A stretch of DNA of 64,000 nucleotides. It comes from Candidatus Gastranaerophilales bacterium. GTDB taxonomy: Bacteria; Cyanobacteriota; Vampirovibrionia; Gastranaerophilales; Gastranaerophilaceae. Within the stretch, counting starts at the first letter, position 1; every line of letters starts with the position of its first letter. Below the pieces are notes generated by a model. It was not told where the DNA came from. It ran no database searches and saw nothing but the letters and a program-made list of their open reading frames with translations. This document shows positions 17,176 to 25,684 of this stretch, piece after piece. Both the position numbers and the translations under genes were made by a program. The stretch is from contig CALUVR010000004.1 of assembly GCA_944324285.1 (NCBI GenBank), forward strand, positions 48,569-112,568. The letters are read 5' to 3'.

Positions 17176-19317
17176 ATGTGTAGTGTTGGATTTAATTCAC
17201 AATTTGGTATGAATGTAACGAATTTCCAGCAGATGCAACGGCTGCGCAAGTTTGGAGCATCAGTGCGCCAGCCTGCGGGTGGAATGCAGCGGTTTAATAT
17301 GGATTCCAGTCTGTTTACGACCGGTAAGACTAATATGTTTGCGCAGTCTTCCAAAACAAGTTCTCTGTCTTTTAATGGAGTTCAATATGATAATAGGTTT
17401 GCGATGTTAAATTCTGTGCAGAGCCAAAATCAAAGTGCTTCGACGGGAAAATCCTCAGGGTCCTCTTTTGGTTCCACGTTGAAAATGTTGAATAATTTCT
17501 TAGGTAAGATTTTTGACGGCAAGAAGGATGGTGCCGGTAAAATAGGACAGCAATCCTTAGACCAAATTAACAATGCACAGGATAAGCAAACACTTTCTCA
17601 AGCAATAGACAGTGCAAATAGCGACAGCCGGTCTTTAGATAATCAGCTTAAGGCGGATAATAATACTTTAAAAGCAGCCCAAAATCAGGAAACACAGGCT
17701 CAGCAAGGCGCAGATAAAGCCGAGCAAGGGGTCGATACGGCAAATCAGGGGCTTGATAAGGCAAATCAAGAACATAGTGCAGCTCAAACGGAAGTTCAGC
17801 AAGCAGAACAAGGGCTTAAATCTGCACAGACCGGAGTAAGTAATGCCCAGAATGCACTGGATGCAGCGAAAGCAGCGGCAACGCCGGAAAATCCGAATAC
17901 TGCGGCAATAGCAAAAGCAGAAAGTGATCTTCAAGCTGCAAAAGCAGAGGAAGAGGCTGCGCAAAAACGACTGGATGAAGCAAAACAAAAAGAAACTGAA
18001 GCCCAAAGTAACGTTGATAAATCGGAACAACAGGTAAAAACAGCAGAAGAACAGAATACTCAGGCGCAGTCAAAACTTGAAAATGCTGCAGCAAATACGG
18101 AACAGGCAGAATCCACGGTTCAGAATACCGAAACTCAAGGAAATGAGATAGAACAGGGTATTCAACAAGGCGAGCAGAAAATGCAGGCATTAGAAGCTCA
18201 ATCACAGGAGCAGGTCTATGGTACCGAATCAGAACCTCCGCGTGCGGACGGAGGACAACTTCATGAAGGGCAAATGCAGGAACAGGTTTATGGTACAGAT
18301 CCTAACCAGCCAAGCAAAGTCCAAGATGGTAATGCTCAGCAAAATGATCCTTTTGCCGAACAAAATGAGCTTATGGATGGAAAAGGATACTCAGATGCAG
18401 AAAAAGCTGAAGTTTTGAAGGCTCGTCAGGATATTCAAAATATGCAGCCGGGTCAGACAATTCAATGCGGTGCGGATACATATACAATGGACGAAAACGG
18501 TACAATTCATGTAAATGATACTGCCGGTGAATATACAGATAGAGAATCTGCAGCCATGAATGCAGGTGACTCTGCAATGAGAGGTATTGATTCTAAAAAA
18601 CGTTCAGAAGCAGAAATGGAAGCATTAAGACAGGGTAATAAAGCAAAACAAAAACCTTCTGTTTCAGTTGATAAACAAAAAGCTGCAAATGCCCCGCAAG
18701 AAACTCCTGTAAGTAATAAAAACGAAGCAAATGAGGCTCCTGAAGCAGTTTCTGTAGGTAATTCTCAGGAAACAAAGGGGGCAGAGGAAGCCAGAGAAGC
18801 AGAAGAAGCTGAAGATAAACCGGTTGAGGAAGAAAAGAAAGAGATGGATACCTCAAAACCAGGTACTCAATGGCGCGGAAAACGTGTTGGAGCCGGCTCA
18901 AGAGAAGATGTAAAACTTGAAAGAAATGAGGACGGTACTATTACAGAAACCGGTATAAGCGGCAAACGAATTCTTGATGAAGAAGGTAAGAAAGTCTTGT
19001 ATCAAGAAGGTAAAGGGCTTGGGTACCGCGGAGGCGATGGTGCTATAGATTACCGTAACGGCACACAAACGACAGAGCTTGATTCGATTAAAACAGGAGC
19101 GACTACCGGTTATACTGTCATAAGCGGAATGAGCAAACCTGGCAGCGGCGGGGAAATCCATGACAAAGACGGTAACTTGATAATGACAATGAAAGACGGT
19201 CAGTTCTTTAATGCAAAAGGTAAAGAAATCAAATTAAGCAAAGCCATAGATATAATTAATGATAATAAGGGTGAAGGCTTTAAACTCGTGCGCCAGCTTA
19301 AGAAAAAAGGAGTGTAG
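17176..19317 (+). CDS. large coiled-coil protein, unknown function
   Basis: 713 aa with GAAGGAGGGG just upstream of the ATG. The N-terminus (CSVGFNSQFGMNV, SLSFNG) has the F-G signature of other unknown proteins here. Residues about 125-340 are a long Ala/Gln/Glu coiled coil with heptad pattern (QGADKAEQGVDTANQGLDKA). EQVYGT occurs twice (about 347 and 371). Residues about 420-470 form a small repeat-like domain, about 480-570 is an acidic disordered linker (KGAEEAREAEEAEDKP), and the C-terminal 140 residues are a Gly-rich beta-type domain with DGTITETGISGKRI-like repeats. No transmembrane segment. A structural or secreted role is possible, not shown. Confidence 0.7.
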   Translation: MCSVGFNSQFGMNVTNFQQMQRLRKFGASVRQPAGGMQRFNMDSSLFTTGKTNMFAQSSKTSSLSFNGVQYDNRFAMLNSVQSQNQSASTGKSSGSSFGSTLKMLNNFLGKIFDGKKDGAGKIGQQSLDQINNAQDKQTLSQAIDSANSDSRSLDNQLKADNNTLKAAQNQETQAQQGADKAEQGVDTANQGLDKANQEHSAAQTEVQQAEQGLKSAQTGVSNAQNALDAAKAAATPENPNTAAIAKAESDLQAAKAEEEAAQKRLDEAKQKETEAQSNVDKSEQQVKTAEEQNTQAQSKLENAAANTEQAESTVQNTETQGNEIEQGIQQGEQKMQALEAQSQEQVYGTESEPPRADGGQLHEGQMQEQVYGTDPNQPSKVQDGNAQQNDPFAEQNELMDGKGYSDAEKAEVLKARQDIQNMQPGQTIQCGADTYTMDENGTIHVNDTAGEYTDRESAAMNAGDSAMRGIDSKKRSEAEMEALRQGNKAKQKPSVSVDKQKAANAPQETPVSNKNEANEAPEAVSVGNSQETKGAEEAREAEEAEDKPVEEEKKEMDTSKPGTQWRGKRVGAGSREDVKLERNEDGTITETGISGKRILDEEGKKVLYQEGKGLGYRGGDGAIDYRNGTQTTELDSIKTGATTGYTVISGMSKPGSGGEIHDKDGNLIMTMKDGQFFNAKGKEIKLSKAIDIINDNKGEGFKLVRQLKKKGV

Positions 19318-19529
19318 TCAAGTACAATGATTAGATAATTTAATAAGAAAAGTTAAGTGCAACAAAAAGAGGTGGGTAAAGTGTGAAGTAAGAATAGGCG
19401 GTAAAGGTGAATGTTTGAAAAGTCTATAATTAGAGAAGTTCTTGTATATCCAGTATCCTAAAGTATTTTCTCTTTTTTTTTCATAAGAATAAAAATATTA
19501 AAATTAAATAAAGATTGTAAAAAATACAC
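19318..19529 (+). other. non-coding upstream region of adhE
   Basis: Together with the promoter area, about 355 bp separate the coiled-coil gene from adhE. No gene or clear terminator is visible in this part; a T-run at 19470-19480 has no convincing stem. Confidence 0.5.
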
Positions 19530-19558
19530 TTGCTTTTTGTGAATATTTGCTATAAAAT
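19530..19558 (+). promoter_or_regulatory. putative adhE promoter
   Basis: TTGCTT (19530-19535), a 17-base spacer and TAAAAT (19553-19558); TATAAA at 19551 is an overlapping alternative. It is followed directly by the Rex-like palindrome, giving a leader of about 105 bases. Confidence 0.5.
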
Positions 19559-19562
19559 GTAA

Positions 19563-19580
19563 TTGTGAAATAAATCACGA
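19563..19580. promoter_or_regulatory. Rex-type (or CRP/FNR-type) operator upstream of adhE
   Basis: TTGTGAAATAAATCACGA matches the Rex consensus TTGTGAA-N4-TTCACAA at all but two of the fourteen defined positions. It also contains TGTGA-N6-TCACG, a CRP-family pattern. It lies just downstream of the -10, where a repressor would block transcription. Rex senses NADH/NAD+ and is a known repressor of adhE in Firmicutes, which makes Rex the first choice. Confidence 0.6.
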
Positions 19581-19672
19581 ATTGAAATTCTTTCATTCTC
19601 TTGTTATCATTATAGCAAAGCGGAATTAAATAAATAGCAAATTTAATAAGTTACTTAAAGGAGAAAAAACTT

Positions 19673-22348
19673 ATGACAACAAAAAGTAAAAAGACGGTTG
19701 AAAATCTGGAAAAGACTTTAAATAAGTCCAGTCTGGTTGACAACGCAGAGCAATTGGAATTGCTTATTGAAAGAGTTAAAAAGGCTCAAAAAATTTATTC
19801 TAATTTTACTCAGGAACAGGTGGATGCAATTTTCAAAGCTGCTGCTACCGCTGCAGATAAAGCACGTATTCCTCTTGCAAGAATGGCTGTTGAAGAAACA
19901 GGTATGGGTGTTCTTGAAGATAAAATTATCAAAAACCACTTCGCATCAGAATACATTTATAACAAACATAAAAATGTAAAGACTTGCGGAATTATCAAAG
20001 AAGACAGAGCAAACGGCATTAAAGTCGTTGCAGAACCTCTCGGTGTTATTGCAGGTATTGTACCTACAACAAACCCGACATCAACTGCAATTTTCAAATC
20101 ATTAATTGCTCTGAAAACAAGAAACGCAATTATCTTTTCTCCACACCCGAGAGCCACAAAATGTACAATTGAAGCTGCAAGAGTTGTTCTCGAAGCTGCA
20201 GTTAAAGCGGGTGCTCCTGCTGATATTATCGGTTGGATTGATGTTCCGTCAATTGATTTATCAAACCAGTTAATGAAACACCATGATATTGCATGCATTT
20301 TGGCAACAGGCGGTCCTGGTATGGTGACTGCGGCTTACTCATCAGGAAACCCTGCATTAGGTGTAGGCCCTGGTAACGCTGCTGCTGTTATTGACGAAAC
20401 CGCTGATATTAAAATGGCTGTTTCTTCAATCATGATGTCAAAAACTTTCGACAACGGTATGATTTGTGCATCTGAACAATCTGTTATTGTTGTTGACAGT
20501 GTTTATGAAGAAGTTAAAAAAGAATTCATATACAGAGGTGCATACCTCATCAATGCTGCGGAAGAAAAGAAAATGATTGATCTTCCGTTCATTGATCCGA
20601 AACGTGGTACTGCGCACCCTGCAATCGTAGGTCAGCCGGCTCACAAAATTGCAGAACTTGCAGGATTTAAAATTCCTCAGACTGCAAAAATCATCCTTGC
20701 TGAAAGACCGAAAGTTGACTGGGATGATCCGTTCTCAAGAGAAAAATTATCTCCTGTATTAACTATGTACAGAGCAAAAGATTTTGAAGAAGCCACGGAA
20801 ATGACTTATGAACTCGTTTCAAAAGGTGGTGCAGGCCACTCTGCTGACCTTTATACTGATACCCGCAGCCAGGAAAGAGTTGACAAATTCGCAGAAAAAA
20901 TGCCGGCTTGCCGTGTATTAATCAACTCACCATCAGCACAGGGCGGTATTGGTGATTTATACAACTTCAAACTTGAACCGTCACTTTCTCTCGGATGCGG
21001 TTCCTGGGGTAAAAACGCTGTTTCAGGTAATATCGGCGTTGAAAACTTATTGAACTACAAGACAGTTGCAGAAAGGAGAGAAAATATGCTCTGGTTTAAA
21101 GTTCCGCCTAAAGTTTACTTCAAAAGAGGTGCTGTTGATTTAGCTCTTCGTGAACTTCAAGGCAAAAAACGTGCCTTTATTGTAACTGACAGATTCTTGT
21201 TCAATTCTGGTGCGGTTGACAGTATTGTTAATGTATTGGATGAAATCGGTATTGATCACCAAATTTTCTTTGATGTAAAACCTGATCCGACATTATCAAC
21301 AATTAATCAGGCTATGGAAATCATCAGACCTTATGAACCTGATGTAATCATTTCACTCGGCGGCGGTTCTCCTATGGATGCTGCTAAGATTATGTGGTTG
21401 ATGTATGAGCAGCCTGACACAGTATTTGAAGATATCTCTATGAGATTTATGGATATCAGAAAGAGAATTTGCAGAATTCCTGAATTAGGTAAGAAAGCAA
21501 CAATGGTTGCAATTCCTACAACATCAGGTACAGGTTCTGAAGTTACACCGTTTGCAATCATCACAGACGATGAAACTCACGTAAAATACGCAATCGCTGA
21601 TTATGCATTAACTCCGAATATGGCAATCATCGACCCTAACTTTGTTGACGGTATGCCAAAAGGCTTGACAGCTGCATCAGGTATTGACGCTCTGGTTCAC
21701 TCAATCGAAGCTTACGTATCTGCTATGGCTACAAACTTCACAAATTCAAATGCATTGGAAGCAACAAAACTCGTATTCAGATATCTTGAAAGATCATGGA
21801 AAGAAGGAGCAAACGATCCGATTGCAAGAGAAAAAATGCACTATGCAGCAACTATTGCAGGTATGGCATTTGCAAACGCATTCTTAGGTTTGTGCCACTC
21901 TATGGCTCATAAACTAGGTGCTATGTTCAACGTACCTCACGGTGTTGCTAACGCATTGTTAATCAGACAGGTAATTAAATACAACGCTGTTGACTGTCCG
22001 AAAAAACAATGTATCTTCCCTCAGTACAAGTTCCCTAACGCAAAAGCTAAATATGCTCAAATTGCGGATGAACTTGGCTTAGGCGGTAAGAACGATGATG
22101 AAAAAGTAGAATTGTTGATTGACTCTATTGATAAATTGATGAAAGCTATTAACCTTCCAAATTCTATTAAAGACTTTGGTGTTAAAGAAGCTGACTTCAA
22201 TGCTAAATTAGACGAAATGGTTGAATTGGCATTCGACGATCAGTGTACAGGTGCAAACCCGGCTTATCCGTTGATGGAAGATATTAAAGCAATCTACAAA
22301 GACGCTTACGAAGGTGTTGTAAGAGATTACTACGATACTAAAAAATAG
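19673..22348 (+). CDS. adhE: bifunctional acetaldehyde-CoA / alcohol dehydrogenase
   Basis: 891 aa, full-length AdhE. The N-terminal aldehyde dehydrogenase half (about 20-460) has the catalytic Cys265 (FDNGMICASEQ) and reduces acetyl-CoA to acetaldehyde. The C-terminal iron-dependent alcohol dehydrogenase half (about 475-880) carries GGGSPMDAAK for NAD and the iron-binding histidines in FLGLCHSMAHKLGAMFNVPHG, making ethanol. The family forms spirosomes. AAAGGAG precedes the ATG. It points to mixed fermentation with NADH disposal. A Rex-type palindrome upstream suggests redox control. Confidence 0.97.
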   Translation: MTTKSKKTVENLEKTLNKSSLVDNAEQLELLIERVKKAQKIYSNFTQEQVDAIFKAAATAADKARIPLARMAVEETGMGVLEDKIIKNHFASEYIYNKHKNVKTCGIIKEDRANGIKVVAEPLGVIAGIVPTTNPTSTAIFKSLIALKTRNAIIFSPHPRATKCTIEAARVVLEAAVKAGAPADIIGWIDVPSIDLSNQLMKHHDIACILATGGPGMVTAAYSSGNPALGVGPGNAAAVIDETADIKMAVSSIMMSKTFDNGMICASEQSVIVVDSVYEEVKKEFIYRGAYLINAAEEKKMIDLPFIDPKRGTAHPAIVGQPAHKIAELAGFKIPQTAKIILAERPKVDWDDPFSREKLSPVLTMYRAKDFEEATEMTYELVSKGGAGHSADLYTDTRSQERVDKFAEKMPACRVLINSPSAQGGIGDLYNFKLEPSLSLGCGSWGKNAVSGNIGVENLLNYKTVAERRENMLWFKVPPKVYFKRGAVDLALRELQGKKRAFIVTDRFLFNSGAVDSIVNVLDEIGIDHQIFFDVKPDPTLSTINQAMEIIRPYEPDVIISLGGGSPMDAAKIMWLMYEQPDTVFEDISMRFMDIRKRICRIPELGKKATMVAIPTTSGTGSEVTPFAIITDDETHVKYAIADYALTPNMAIIDPNFVDGMPKGLTAASGIDALVHSIEAYVSAMATNFTNSNALEATKLVFRYLERSWKEGANDPIAREKMHYAATIAGMAFANAFLGLCHSMAHKLGAMFNVPHGVANALLIRQVIKYNAVDCPKKQCIFPQYKFPNAKAKYAQIADELGLGGKNDDEKVELLIDSIDKLMKAINLPNSIKDFGVKEADFNAKLDEMVELAFDDQCTGANPAYPLMEDIKAIYKDAYEGVVRDYYDTKK

Positions 22349-22399
22349 TTCAAGGCAGAGCCGGTGGAAATCAGCGGTGCCTGCTTAGACAATAAAAAG

Positions 22400-22430
22400 A
22401 AGAACCGTCAGCAATGGCGGTTCTTTTTTA
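22400..22430 (+). terminator. terminator after adhE
   Basis: AAGAACCG (22400-22407) pairs with CGGTTCTT (22418-22425), followed by a T-run to 22429. Confidence 0.85.
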
Positions 22431-22492
22431 TCATTGTTATTTTACCCTGTTACAGCTAAAATTTTAGAATAGTTTATTGTGCCTGTTAGATT

Positions 22493-23209
22493 TTATAATG
22501 AACTTCTACCAGTATAACTATCATAATAATATCTTTTGTCCAAAAAATTTTTTTTGGTCAGTGCATAATATGTACACCCTATTCCAGAATAGTCACCTTT
22601 TTCGGAAGCGTTACAGTTGTAATTATATAGGTTTGAACATGATACAGGACCCCCGCAAGGTTTTATCTGACCTTTCATAATCCGAAATGAGAAAATATCA
22701 CGTCCCCAGGCATTCGGTTTGTTAAACGGTCCATTGACGTCAACAGATAAAAGTTGTCCATAGTACACTTCAGAGCCATTGCTGAGTTTGTGACGACCTC
22801 CGAATACAAATAATCTGCCGTCTTTTGTTATAAATCTGTTTTTATAAAAATAAACGTTTATAGGGACCTGTTCACTGCCAATAGGGTTTCCTGTATATGT
22901 CACGTAGTTAAGCGTGCGGTTCTTGAGGCAGCTGTTATCGGTACAATCCTTTGCGTTGTCAAAATAACTCATGAAAATTTTATTCAATTCTGTTTCATCT
23001 GTTTCTGCAACAATGTCAAGTATATCTTCACCGTACTCGTTTGCTATTAAATTTACAACATTTTGTAATTCGGAGTAGCTTTTTTTTAAGGCTGTTAGTA
23101 TTGCAATGTTTTGTTGTTTTTGAATTAAAGCCGGCAGTGTCATAGCTGCAACAACCCCGATAATACCAAGAGTTATAAGGACTTCAGCAAGAGTAAATCC
23201 TTTTTTCAT
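22493..23209 (-). CDS. type IV prepilin-like protein, XRE-paired (copy 1)
   Basis: 238 aa from the ATG at 23209, six bases after a perfect AGGAGG. A longer frame from 23371 overlaps the divergent regulator and is rejected. The leader is MKKG, then FTLAEVLITLGIIGVVAAMT, a class III prepilin signal with Glu5 and a hydrophobic helix, cleaved after Gly by a PilD-type peptidase. The globular part has disulfide-candidate cysteines (CTDNSC, CGGPVSC, CNAS, GIGC) and the family signature DVNGPFNKPNAWGRDIFSF. Probably a pseudopilin or minor pilin. It is divergent from an XRE regulator. Confidence 0.88.
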   Translation of the reverse strand: MKKGFTLAEVLITLGIIGVVAAMTLPALIQKQQNIAILTALKKSYSELQNVVNLIANEYGEDILDIVAETDETELNKIFMSYFDNAKDCTDNSCLKNRTLNYVTYTGNPIGSEQVPINVYFYKNRFITKDGRLFVFGGRHKLSNGSEVYYGQLLSVDVNGPFNKPNAWGRDIFSFRIMKGQIKPCGGPVSCSNLYNYNCNASEKGDYSGIGCTYYALTKKNFLDKRYYYDSYTGRSSL

Positions 23210-23252
23210 AAACATCCTCCTAACACATGATAAATTATGTTCCTGAGAATTG

Positions 23253-23296
23253 TTACTGGAGTTTTTCCAGTAATAACCCGATGTTATATCCAGTAA
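23253..23296. promoter_or_regulatory. palindromic operator between prepilin and XRE gene
   Basis: TTACTGGA (23253-23260) and TCCAGTAA (23266-23273) form a perfect 8-bp inverted repeat with a 5-base spacer. A third half-site TCCAGTAA lies at 23289-23296. It sits in the 96-bp spacer between the divergent prepilin and XRE genes. Confidence 0.7.
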
Positions 23297-23305
23297 AATT
23301 GACAA

Positions 23306-23524
23306 ATGGATGAGGCTGAATTTTATAAAAAGTTGGGGAAACGTATAAAAATATTGCGGGAAAACGCTCATTTGACACAGGAAAAGCTTGCCGAAAAATC
23401 CGGCATTAGTTTAGATTACCTCGGTAAAATTGAAGTAAATATAAATAAGCCGGGTTTAAAAACATTAATAAAACTTTCGGATGCGCTGGATATTCCATTT
23501 AAAGATATTTTTGACTTTGAGTAA
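23306..23524 (+). CDS. XRE-family HTH regulator paired with prepilin copy 1
   Basis: 72 aa, one Cro/C1-type HTH: KLGKRIKILRENAHLTQEKLAEKSGISLDYLGKIE, ending ALDIPFKDIFDFE. It is very similar in plan and C-terminal motif (LFDF/IFDF) to the XRE protein at 50676, which is also divergent from a prepilin gene. It likely binds the TTACTGGA repeats in the shared spacer. A TTGACA at 23299-23304 immediately before the ATG leaves the exact transcript start uncertain. Confidence 0.88.
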   Translation: MDEAEFYKKLGKRIKILRENAHLTQEKLAEKSGISLDYLGKIEVNINKPGLKTLIKLSDALDIPFKDIFDFE

Positions 23525-23533
23525 AGTGGCGGC

Positions 23534-23562
23534 TTGACATTATCTTATGTCTTTTTTATCAT
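23534..23562 (+). promoter_or_regulatory. promoter of tRNA-Cys
   Basis: TTGACA (23534-23539), a 17-base spacer and TATCAT (23557-23562), sixteen bases before the tRNA 5' end. Confidence 0.75.
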
Positions 23563-23577
23563 AAAAGAACAGGTTGA

Positions 23578-23649
23578 GGCGACATGGCCAAGTGGTAAGG
23601 CAGGAGCCTGCAAAGCTCTTATCCCCCAGTTCGAATCTGGGTGTCGCCT
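23578..23649 (+). tRNA. tRNA-Cys (GCA)
   Basis: Cloverleaf with acceptor GGCGACA / TGTCGCC (23642-23648), anticodon stem GGAGC/GCTCT with loop CTGCAAA giving anticodon GCA (23610-23612), and T-arm CCCAG TTCGAAT CTGGG. The discriminator base is T, as expected for Cys. The 3' CCA is not encoded. A short T-run follows, but the next small gene has its own ribosome-binding site only 30 bases on. Confidence 0.95.
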
Positions 23650-23679
23650 TTTTTATTATTTTATTAAAGGAGTTATTAT

Positions 23680-23910
23680 ATGGGTAAAATTTTTGGTATT
23701 TGTGATAATCCTGTATCTACGATAGGCTCTGCTATAAAATCATTAAGAGTTGTGCCGCCTAAAGATTACGGTACACCTATCCCTAAAAATACTGATATAA
23801 CTGATAAGTTTATATCAAAAGAGAAGAAACATACTTCAAATCCGTTTATCAAAATGCGTAACGGGTTCGGGAAACTTATGGCACATTTTTGCCATCCTTA
23901 TAAAAAATAA
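23680..23910 (+). CDS. hypothetical 76-aa basic protein after tRNA-Cys
   Basis: AAAGGAG (about 23666-23672) eight bases before ATG 23680. It is a basic, Pro-containing peptide (VVPPKDYGTPIPKNTDITDKF) with no membrane segment and no recognisable domain. There is no separate promoter or terminator between it and the tRNA, so it may be expressed by read-through from the tRNA promoter. Confidence 0.55.
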   Translation: MGKIFGICDNPVSTIGSAIKSLRVVPPKDYGTPIPKNTDITDKFISKEKKHTSNPFIKMRNGFGKLMAHFCHPYKK

Positions 23911-23920
23911 ATAACTCATA

Positions 23921-23950
23921 TTGACAAGATATATATCAAAATGTTAATAT
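23921..23950 (+). promoter_or_regulatory. promoter giving a leaderless TPM mRNA
   Basis: TTGACA (23921-23926), a 17- or 18-base spacer and TTAATA/TAATAT (23944-23950). The ATG at 23957 falls where transcription would begin, and no ribosome-binding sequence precedes it. Confidence 0.6.
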
Positions 23951-23956
23951 AAAACC

Positions 23957-24649
23957 ATGCTAAAAAAGTGCTGGTTATTTATCGTTAGTTTGTTATTGCT
24001 CGGAAGCCTCGGGGCAAACGCTATTGAATTAAACTTTACAGGTTTTGTAGCGGATGAGGCTAAGGTTTTATCCAACCAGAGTGTAAATGATATAAATATG
24101 ATGCTCTGGGATTTGCAAAAAAAGACCGGCGCTGATATTGCGGTAGTCACGCTGCCATCATTAAACGGGCAGAACGTAAATGATGTTGCCATACAGATAG
24201 GCAGAGAATACAAGCTCGGCGATAAAGTAAAAAATAATGGGGTAGTTTTTCTAACCTCAACAGGCGATCGTTTGATGAGTATTCAATTAGGAGCCGGACT
24301 GGAGCAATCTGTCGGCGTCAGAAAAATTGAAGAAATTCGAGATTATGATATTTTGCCTTATTATCGTGAAGGGCAATATGAAAAAGGTATTTTCCGCGGT
24401 GCATATATGTTAGCAAGGGCTGTTGCCGTATCTGAAAACGTTAAAGTTACAAGATACGGAAATGTTCCGGCTAGGTCTGCTTCTTCAGGTAAAAAAGAGG
24501 ACATTCCTTTTTGGGCTTGGCCGTTTATCTTTATTTGTGCATTATTTGGCGGCGGTCGCGGACGCAGAGGTCACTTTAATGCCGGTAGTTTCGGCGGCTT
24601 TGGCGGAGGCGGAGGCTTTGGCGGAAGCGGATGTTCAGGGAGTTGGTAA
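23957..24649 (+). CDS. TPM-domain membrane protein (YgcG-like)
   Basis: 230 aa: signal peptide (1-22, cleavage after ANA), TPM domain (about 28-155: FVADEAKVLSNQSVNDINMML, TGADIAVVTLPSLNGQ, NNGVVFLTSTGDRLMSIQLG), one membrane helix (about 183-196, WAWPFIFICALFGG) and a Gly-rich tail ending SGCSGSW. TPM/YgcG proteins are exported and linked to photosystem repair in plants and cyanobacteria and to unknown roles in other bacteria. The ATG seems to coincide with the transcript start. It ends two bases before the next gene. Confidence 0.85.
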   Translation: MLKKCWLFIVSLLLLGSLGANAIELNFTGFVADEAKVLSNQSVNDINMMLWDLQKKTGADIAVVTLPSLNGQNVNDVAIQIGREYKLGDKVKNNGVVFLTSTGDRLMSIQLGAGLEQSVGVRKIEEIRDYDILPYYREGQYEKGIFRGAYMLARAVAVSENVKVTRYGNVPARSASSGKKEDIPFWAWPFIFICALFGGGRGRRGHFNAGSFGGFGGGGGFGGSGCSGSW

Positions 24650-24651
24650 AT

Positions 24652-25359
24652 ATGGTTAAATTGGATAAATTTGTTAAACAGTTAGAAGATATACTCGGAG
24701 ATAACCTCTTATCGGTTATCATGTTTGGATCGCAGGTATCAGTAGAACCTGAAAATTTGAAATCCAACATAAATTTAATGATAGTTTTGGAGCACTTAAC
24801 TTCAGATGATTTGAAAAATATTTCTAAACCTGTACAGAAATGGGTAAAAGCTAAAAACCCTATCCCGGTTGTTATGGGAAAGGCTGAATGGTATTCTTCT
24901 TTTGATGTGTATGCACTGGAATATTCCGACATAAAAGATAAGCATCGTGTAGTATATGGAACGAATTTAGCTAAAGATATTAATGTAGACAAACATTATT
25001 TGCGTCTGCAGTGTGAATCTGAACTAAAGAGTTTATATTTAAAATTTAGAAATCATTATTTATTGGATATGAATTCCGATAGAAAGATGCGTGAGGTTGC
25101 AGACAATGTGATAAAAACTCTGCTTGTAATTTTCAGGGGAGTTATAAGATTGAAGGGCGATTTGGTGCCTGAGGCTTCTGAATACGTGATTTTACAGGCT
25201 GCTAATTATATGGATTTAGATTGCAACCTCCTTGTGAAAATGGCAAAAATTAGAGAAAAGCAGGACGTATACGGGAAACAGGAAATCCGTGAAATTTCGG
25301 CAAAACTTGTATCCGTCTTGCAGGATATCTTAAGACAGTTAGACGCAATGAGATATTAA
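24652..25359 (+). CDS. nucleotidyltransferase-fold protein
   Basis: About 235 aa from ATG 24652, preceded by AGGGAG at the end of the TPM gene. The N-terminal part has LLSVIMFGSQVSVEPENLKSNINLMIV, like the GS(X) nucleotidyltransferase signature. However, the usual DxD metal ligands look replaced (SNINLMIV), so catalysis is doubtful. The C-terminal half is helical (HEPN-like length). Coupled with the TPM gene. Function unknown. Confidence 0.65.
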   Translation: MVKLDKFVKQLEDILGDNLLSVIMFGSQVSVEPENLKSNINLMIVLEHLTSDDLKNISKPVQKWVKAKNPIPVVMGKAEWYSSFDVYALEYSDIKDKHRVVYGTNLAKDINVDKHYLRLQCESELKSLYLKFRNHYLLDMNSDRKMREVADNVIKTLLVIFRGVIRLKGDLVPEASEYVILQAANYMDLDCNLLVKMAKIREKQDVYGKQEIREISAKLVSVLQDILRQLDAMRY

Positions 25360-25361
25360 GC

Positions 25362-25390
25362 TTGACGCCTGACTATGTTAATGTTAAACT
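25362..25390 (+). promoter_or_regulatory. putative promoter upstream of tRNA-Val
   Basis: TTGACG (25362-25367), a 17-base spacer and TAAACT (25385-25390). The tRNA lies about 290 bases downstream, so a long structured leader would be transcribed. Confidence 0.45.
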
Positions 25391-25396
25391 GGTGTA

Positions 25397-25684
25397 AGCT
25401 TGAGGTGGCGTAAGCTGACTGCAAGCCAAAGAATTGACAATCAAATAAAGATAACGGAAAATGCGAAGCGAAAAACGAAACTCGTAACATAATAAAGTTT
25501 TTTGCTAAGCTTTGCGGATTGCGAGCAGAGGGTGAAGCGACAGCATACCCGTTTAATGCGAGCAACCAAGTAAAAAGCGCGGGCGATTGGCAAGGACTCC
25601 GTTTTTCGATTGAGTATCGAAAAATGGAGGGGAAGGTAGCGCAAGCTACCAACAAGCCAAAAAACCTTAATAAAGTAAAATCGT
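25397..25684 (+). other. hairpin-rich non-coding leader before tRNA-Val
   Basis: No supported gene. Perfect hairpins include TTTTTCGAT/ATCGAAAAA (about 25601-25625) and GGTAGC GCAA GCTACC (25636-25651), which has a GNRA loop. GGGCGATTGGC at about 25580 repeats the first 11 bases of the tRNA 100 bases before it. The style resembles the hairpin chain at 28.5-28.9 kb. Confidence 0.5.

Noticed and set aside
17668..18205. Long minus-strand frames opposite the coiled-coil gene
   Set aside because: Shadows produced by the Ala/Gln/Glu codon bias of the real gene.
25580..25592. Attachment site of an integrated element at tRNA-Val (11-base repeat of the tRNA 5' end)
   Set aside because: Too short, only 100 bases away, at the 5' end and with no integrase.
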